DNA of 25,577 nt from Micavibrio sp. UBA5572. Its GTDB lineage: Bacteria; Pseudomonadota; Alphaproteobacteria; Micavibrionales; Micavibrionaceae. Location of the stretch: contig DIMG01000014.1 in the NCBI GenBank assembly GCA_002425415.1, forward strand, positions 1 to 25,577, written 5' to 3'. Below are positions 22,650 to 25,577 of the stretch, in pieces (the stretch's first letter is position 1; the number at the start of each line of letters is the position of its first letter). The notes under the pieces were generated by a model, which searched no databases, was not told the DNA's origin, and saw only the letters and a list, made by a program, of their open reading frames with translations. Both the position numbers and the translations under genes were made by a program.

Positions 22650-24013
22650 AATTTTTGATAACCCCCATCGCAGTGATAATCTTAACGGTTTTAACAGTTT
22701 TTCCGACCGGACAGACTCATGCATCTATCCTTGATATTCAAACAGTCAAAACCGAAAAGAATATTACGGCGTGGCTTGTAGAAGACCAAACTGTCCCTGT
22801 GGTCTCGATGAAATTTTCTTTCAAAGGAGCCGGATCAATCAACGATCCCGATGATAAACAGGGGGTCAGCCAACTTTTATCCAATACATTGGATGAAGGC
22901 GCAGGAGATTTGAGTGCAAAAGAATTTCAAGCCGCCCTGAATGATAATTCGATTTCTTTATCTTTTTCATCATCGCGGGATAATTTCGGCGGCTCTTTAA
23001 AAACCTTAGTAAAATATCAAGATACGGCATTTGACTTGCTGCGCTTGTCTTTGACTCAGCCGCTTTTTGAAAAGGATGCTTTGCGTCGTATGAAAGAATC
23101 CAACATAGCCCGCATCAAATCCAATATGTCTGATCCGGAATGGTTGGAGGCACGACTGGCCAATGCAACTTTGTTTAAAAACCATCCCTATGCCCGTAAC
23201 AGTGGCGGAACTTTGTCCTCATTACCTAAAATTACCGCGCAGGATTTGCATCAAAAACTGAAAGGGCAATTGGGGCGAGATCGCTTGATTATTGCCGTCG
23301 CCGGAAATATTTCAGCAACCGATCTGGCGCGTCGCTTGGATGAAGTGTTTGGCGACTTACCGGAAACATCACAAGTGGTGCCAATGACTGAGGCACAGTT
23401 TCCGGACGGTGAATTGATCGTCCAGCACGTGAAAGAGATTCCCCAAACGGTTATTGGAAGAGCCTATCCTGGGATTTCAATTAAAAGTCCTGATTACTTT
23501 AAGGCCGAAATTTTAAACTATATTCTGGGCGGAGCTGGGTTTGGTTCACGACTGACAGAGAGTATCAGGGAGCAGCGCGGTTTGACCTACGGAATTTTCA
23601 GTGATCTGAGCGAGTTGAACTATGCCAATATGCTAACAATCGGAACATCAACGCGCAGTGAGAAGGTCGATGAAGTTTTAAGCCTGATCGATGAAGAAAC
23701 TCTTAAATTGGCAAACGAGCAAGTGACCCCGCAAGAATTGGCAGAGGCTAAATCGTACTTGGTGGGCTCTGTTCCGCTTGGGTTAACGTCAACCGATGGG
23801 ATTGCCGCGATGATGATGGGTTTTCAATCCTATAGCCTACCCCAAAACTATCTGGATATTCGTGATGAAGGAATCAAAGCCGCAACACGCAAGGATGTTT
23901 TGGACAGTGCAAAAGTTTTACTTGACCAGAAGAAAAAGGTCACAATACTGGTTGGTCGTGCTCTGGAAAATAGACCCGTTCAGTTTGTTGAAAAATTACC
24001 GGATATCCAATAG
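22646..24013 (+). CDS. Exported M16 family protein, non-catalytic partner
   Basis: The 455-residue product has an N-terminal signal peptide (cleavage near THA/S at residues 26-27) and the M16 fold. The place of the HxxEH motif reads SQLLSNTLDEG, so zinc ligands are missing. The R/Y motif typical of the second subunit is present in LTESIREQRGLTYGIFSDL, after GGAGFGSR. In characterised M16B heterodimers one subunit carries zinc and the other this substrate-side pair, which matches the arrangement here. Its ATG overlaps the preceding stop by 4 nt. The substrate is unknown. Confidence 0.92.
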   Translation: MKFLITPIAVIILTVLTVFPTGQTHASILDIQTVKTEKNITAWLVEDQTVPVVSMKFSFKGAGSINDPDDKQGVSQLLSNTLDEGAGDLSAKEFQAALNDNSISLSFSSSRDNFGGSLKTLVKYQDTAFDLLRLSLTQPLFEKDALRRMKESNIARIKSNMSDPEWLEARLANATLFKNHPYARNSGGTLSSLPKITAQDLHQKLKGQLGRDRLIIAVAGNISATDLARRLDEVFGDLPETSQVVPMTEAQFPDGELIVQHVKEIPQTVIGRAYPGISIKSPDYFKAEILNYILGGAGFGSRLTESIREQRGLTYGIFSDLSELNYANMLTIGTSTRSEKVDEVLSLIDEETLKLANEQVTPQELAEAKSYLVGSVPLGLTSTDGIAAMMMGFQSYSLPQNYLDIRDEGIKAATRKDVLDSAKVLLDQKKKVTILVGRALENRPVQFVEKLPDIQ

Positions 24014-24016
24014 ATT
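23988..24016 (+). promoter_or_regulatory. Likely promoter of the pentapeptide-repeat gene
   Basis: TTGAAA at 23988-23993 and TAGATT at 24011-24016 are 17 nt apart and straddle the end of the second M16 gene. The start would be near 24023, leaving about 55 nt of leader. No terminator separates the gene from the M16 pair, so read-through is also possible. Confidence 0.45.
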
Positions 24017-24077
24017 CAAAAAGACTAATCTCAACTGCGTTATCTGATTTTTAACCATAAACGGAGACAATCAGGAC

Positions 24078-25328
24078 ATGGAGTCCTCATCCCAAAATCT
24101 ACCGATTTTAACGCAAGAAGAACTGAATGAAGTGATTAAAAAACACGCTCTATTTGAGCGTGCGAAGCAAGGTGGAGCCAGAGCACATATCAAGTTCAAA
24201 TCTTTGGCTGGATTATCTTTTCAGGGAGCCAATCTTTCTGGAGCTGATTTTACCGGATCGGATATGCGCCACTGCAATCTTTCTAATGCGATATTCCGGG
24301 GTAGTATTTTTTATGGTTGCAATATGCAATCAAGCAATATGTCTGGAAGTGACTTTACGCGGGCAGATTTTAGGGGCGCGGATGTAACGGGCGCAAATAT
24401 GACGGAATCCAATCTTGAAGGAGCTGATCTTCGCCAAGGTGCAAAAGTGATTTCTCAAAGCAAGGAAGGAATTCCGATTTCCAGCTCCGATGGAAAAACG
24501 ACATTCAAAGGTGTCGAGTTGGAAAACGCTAATTTATCTAATGCACGCGCGTCAATGGTGGATTTAAGCGACTCAGATTTGAAATCAACCCGAATGGCAC
24601 ATATTGATTTATCGAAGGCCAATCTTCAAAATTCTAATCTAACCGGCGCAGATTTATCCAATGCAAATTTAGAGGATTCAAAGCTGAACGGCTCGATTAT
24701 GGTTGGTACAGAGACGTCAGGGGCAAATTTTGAAGGGGCAAATTATTCTGAAGTTCTAACAGACGCGCCATCAGGGAAAGTCTTTGATTATACCGAAGAT
24801 AAAGAAGACCTGATGATTAGAATGCTTAAAGACCATAATTTATGGCTTCAAAACACAGGAAAAAAAGGCAAACCCATAGATCTGTCAGGATATGACATGC
24901 GCACTGTCCCCGATCTGGGGCGTTACACTCTGACGGGCATAAAAGCTGAAAATGCCATTTTTCAAGGCATGGTGTTAATGGCAGCCCAAATGCAAAGTTG
25001 CATGTTCAATGACAGCGATTTCAGGGATGCCCGTTTAAAAGAATCCGATTTGAGAGGATCAAGCTTTGTCGGGGCAAAAATGACCCGAGCCAATCTGGAG
25101 GGAGCCAATTTGTCACCCCTGTTCTTTTCAGAAGACAGAAAAAAAGTGGTAGATTTGACCGGTGCGGATCTGAGTTTCACAGATTTAACAGAATGTAACT
25201 TTCAGGATGCAATTCTAAAAAATGTAAATTTTGAAGGGGCTAACCTGACCCGAGCGAATTTACGCGGTACTGATTTGACAGAAGCAAACATGGAAAAGGC
25301 CATTTTGGAAAAAACAAAGAGGGATTAA
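24078..25328 (+). CDS. Pentapeptide-repeat protein
   Basis: The 416-residue product has no signal peptide or membrane segment and is probably cytoplasmic. Pentapeptide repeats of the A(D/N)LxX type fill about 44-118, 144-223, 289-346 and 357-411, and should fold into right-handed quadrilateral beta-helix segments. They are interrupted by short loops and by a helical insert at about 235-265. The N-terminal part (KKHALFERAKQGGARAHIKF) and the insert (KDHNLWLQNTGKKGKPIDLSG) resemble each other, suggesting an internal duplication. Some pentapeptide proteins mimic DNA and protect gyrase, but nothing here shows that role. CAGGA at 24071-24075 or GGAG at 24063-24066 serves the ATG. Confidence 0.9.
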   Translation: MESSSQNLPILTQEELNEVIKKHALFERAKQGGARAHIKFKSLAGLSFQGANLSGADFTGSDMRHCNLSNAIFRGSIFYGCNMQSSNMSGSDFTRADFRGADVTGANMTESNLEGADLRQGAKVISQSKEGIPISSSDGKTTFKGVELENANLSNARASMVDLSDSDLKSTRMAHIDLSKANLQNSNLTGADLSNANLEDSKLNGSIMVGTETSGANFEGANYSEVLTDAPSGKVFDYTEDKEDLMIRMLKDHNLWLQNTGKKGKPIDLSGYDMRTVPDLGRYTLTGIKAENAIFQGMVLMAAQMQSCMFNDSDFRDARLKESDLRGSSFVGAKMTRANLEGANLSPLFFSEDRKKVVDLTGADLSFTDLTECNFQDAILKNVNFEGANLTRANLRGTDLTEANMEKAILEKTKRD

Positions 25329-25450
25329 AAATATTTCTGCTTTACCCCCTTGCATTTTTTAGAAAAAAGCCTTTCTCTAGTATCTGGAATGCCATTCTTG
25401 GACATTCTGTCTCTCTTGAAAAACGAAACCAATATCCTTGGAGGATAAAC

Positions 25451-25577
25451 ATGAAAAAACTAACACTTTTGGCTGCTTTTGGTCTTTTGGCAATCTTCCC
25501 GCTTGTTTCTGCACATGCAGACGAGCACGCTGAAGTTGCTGCTCCTGCTGTAACCGAAGAAGTTGCTCCTGATGCAG
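25451..25577 (+). CDS. Small secreted Ala/Glu-rich protein, truncated by the window end
   Basis: The visible 42 residues begin MKKLTLLAAFGLLAIFPLVS and end at residue 42 without a stop. They show a clear Sec signal peptide with likely cleavage after AHA (residue 23), followed by DEHAEVAAPAVTEEVAPDA. The mature part is acidic and rich in Ala, Val, Glu and Pro. A strong ribosome binding site GGAGG at 25440-25444 supports the start. The 122-nt upstream gap has a TAGTAT (25378-25383) but only a poor -35 at normal spacing. The family cannot be named from so short a piece. Confidence 0.75.
   Translation, partial: MKKLTLLAAFGLLAIFPLVSAHADEHAEVAAPAVTEEVAPDA

Noticed and set aside
25356..25383. Promoter TTGCAT/TAGTAT before the last gene
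   Set aside because: The spacing is 22 nt, too long for a sigma70 promoter, and no better -35 was found.
1..25577. CRISPR arrays, insertion sequences, tRNA or rRNA genes
   Set aside because: No regularly spaced repeats, transposase motifs, terminal inverted repeats or tRNA-like cloverleaf sequences were seen in any gap.

Overview
The window is a moderately AT-rich bacterial chromosome segment with every convincing gene on the + strand. It looks alphaproteobacterial. The S10-spc-alpha ribosomal cluster runs in that group's order: adk follows secY, rpsM-rpsK-rpoA-rplQ come next, and rpmJ, infA and rpsD are absent from the cluster. Adenylate kinase is the short form. Downstream, ileS-lspA-BamF-like lipoprotein-M16-M16 is a neighbourhood I know from Alphaproteobacteria. 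I cannot fix the order or genus from sequence alone.

Region 1 (1-11130) is tuf followed by 21 ribosomal protein genes, rpsJ to rplO, with gaps of 0-53 nt and a strong intrinsic terminator after rplO. Region 2 (11131-13187) is secY-adk, separated from spc by that terminator. Region 3 (13188-16112) is rpsM-rpsK-rpoA-rplQ. It has a good sigma70-type promoter and a long leader before rpsM, a GC-rich hairpin before rpoA, a structured 170-nt gap before rplQ and a strong terminator after rplQ. This part supplies ribosomal proteins, the translocon, adenylate kinase and the RNA polymerase alpha subunit.

Region 4 (16113-17053) is a small accessory pocket: a half copy of a dispersed repeat, a promoter, and an unrecognised glycine-zipper lipoprotein gene ending in its own terminator. 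Region 5 (17054-24013) is a tightly packed envelope-linked set: ileS, lspA (overlapping the next start), a BamF-like lipoprotein, and a pair of exported M16 proteins (one with intact zinc ligands, one without). Region 6 (24014-25577) holds a pentapeptide-repeat protein with its own likely promoter and the truncated start of a small secreted acidic protein.

No new defence, mobile or biosynthetic system is evident. The most interesting details are a shared A-rich N-terminal tag on L23, L29 and L30, loss of half of the C-terminal zinc knuckle in IleS, charged or Ala-rich tails on several ribosomal proteins, and structured leaders before rplQ and ileS. No gene-free stretch exceeds 300 bases; the longest are about 260 nt, on either side of the lipoprotein gene.
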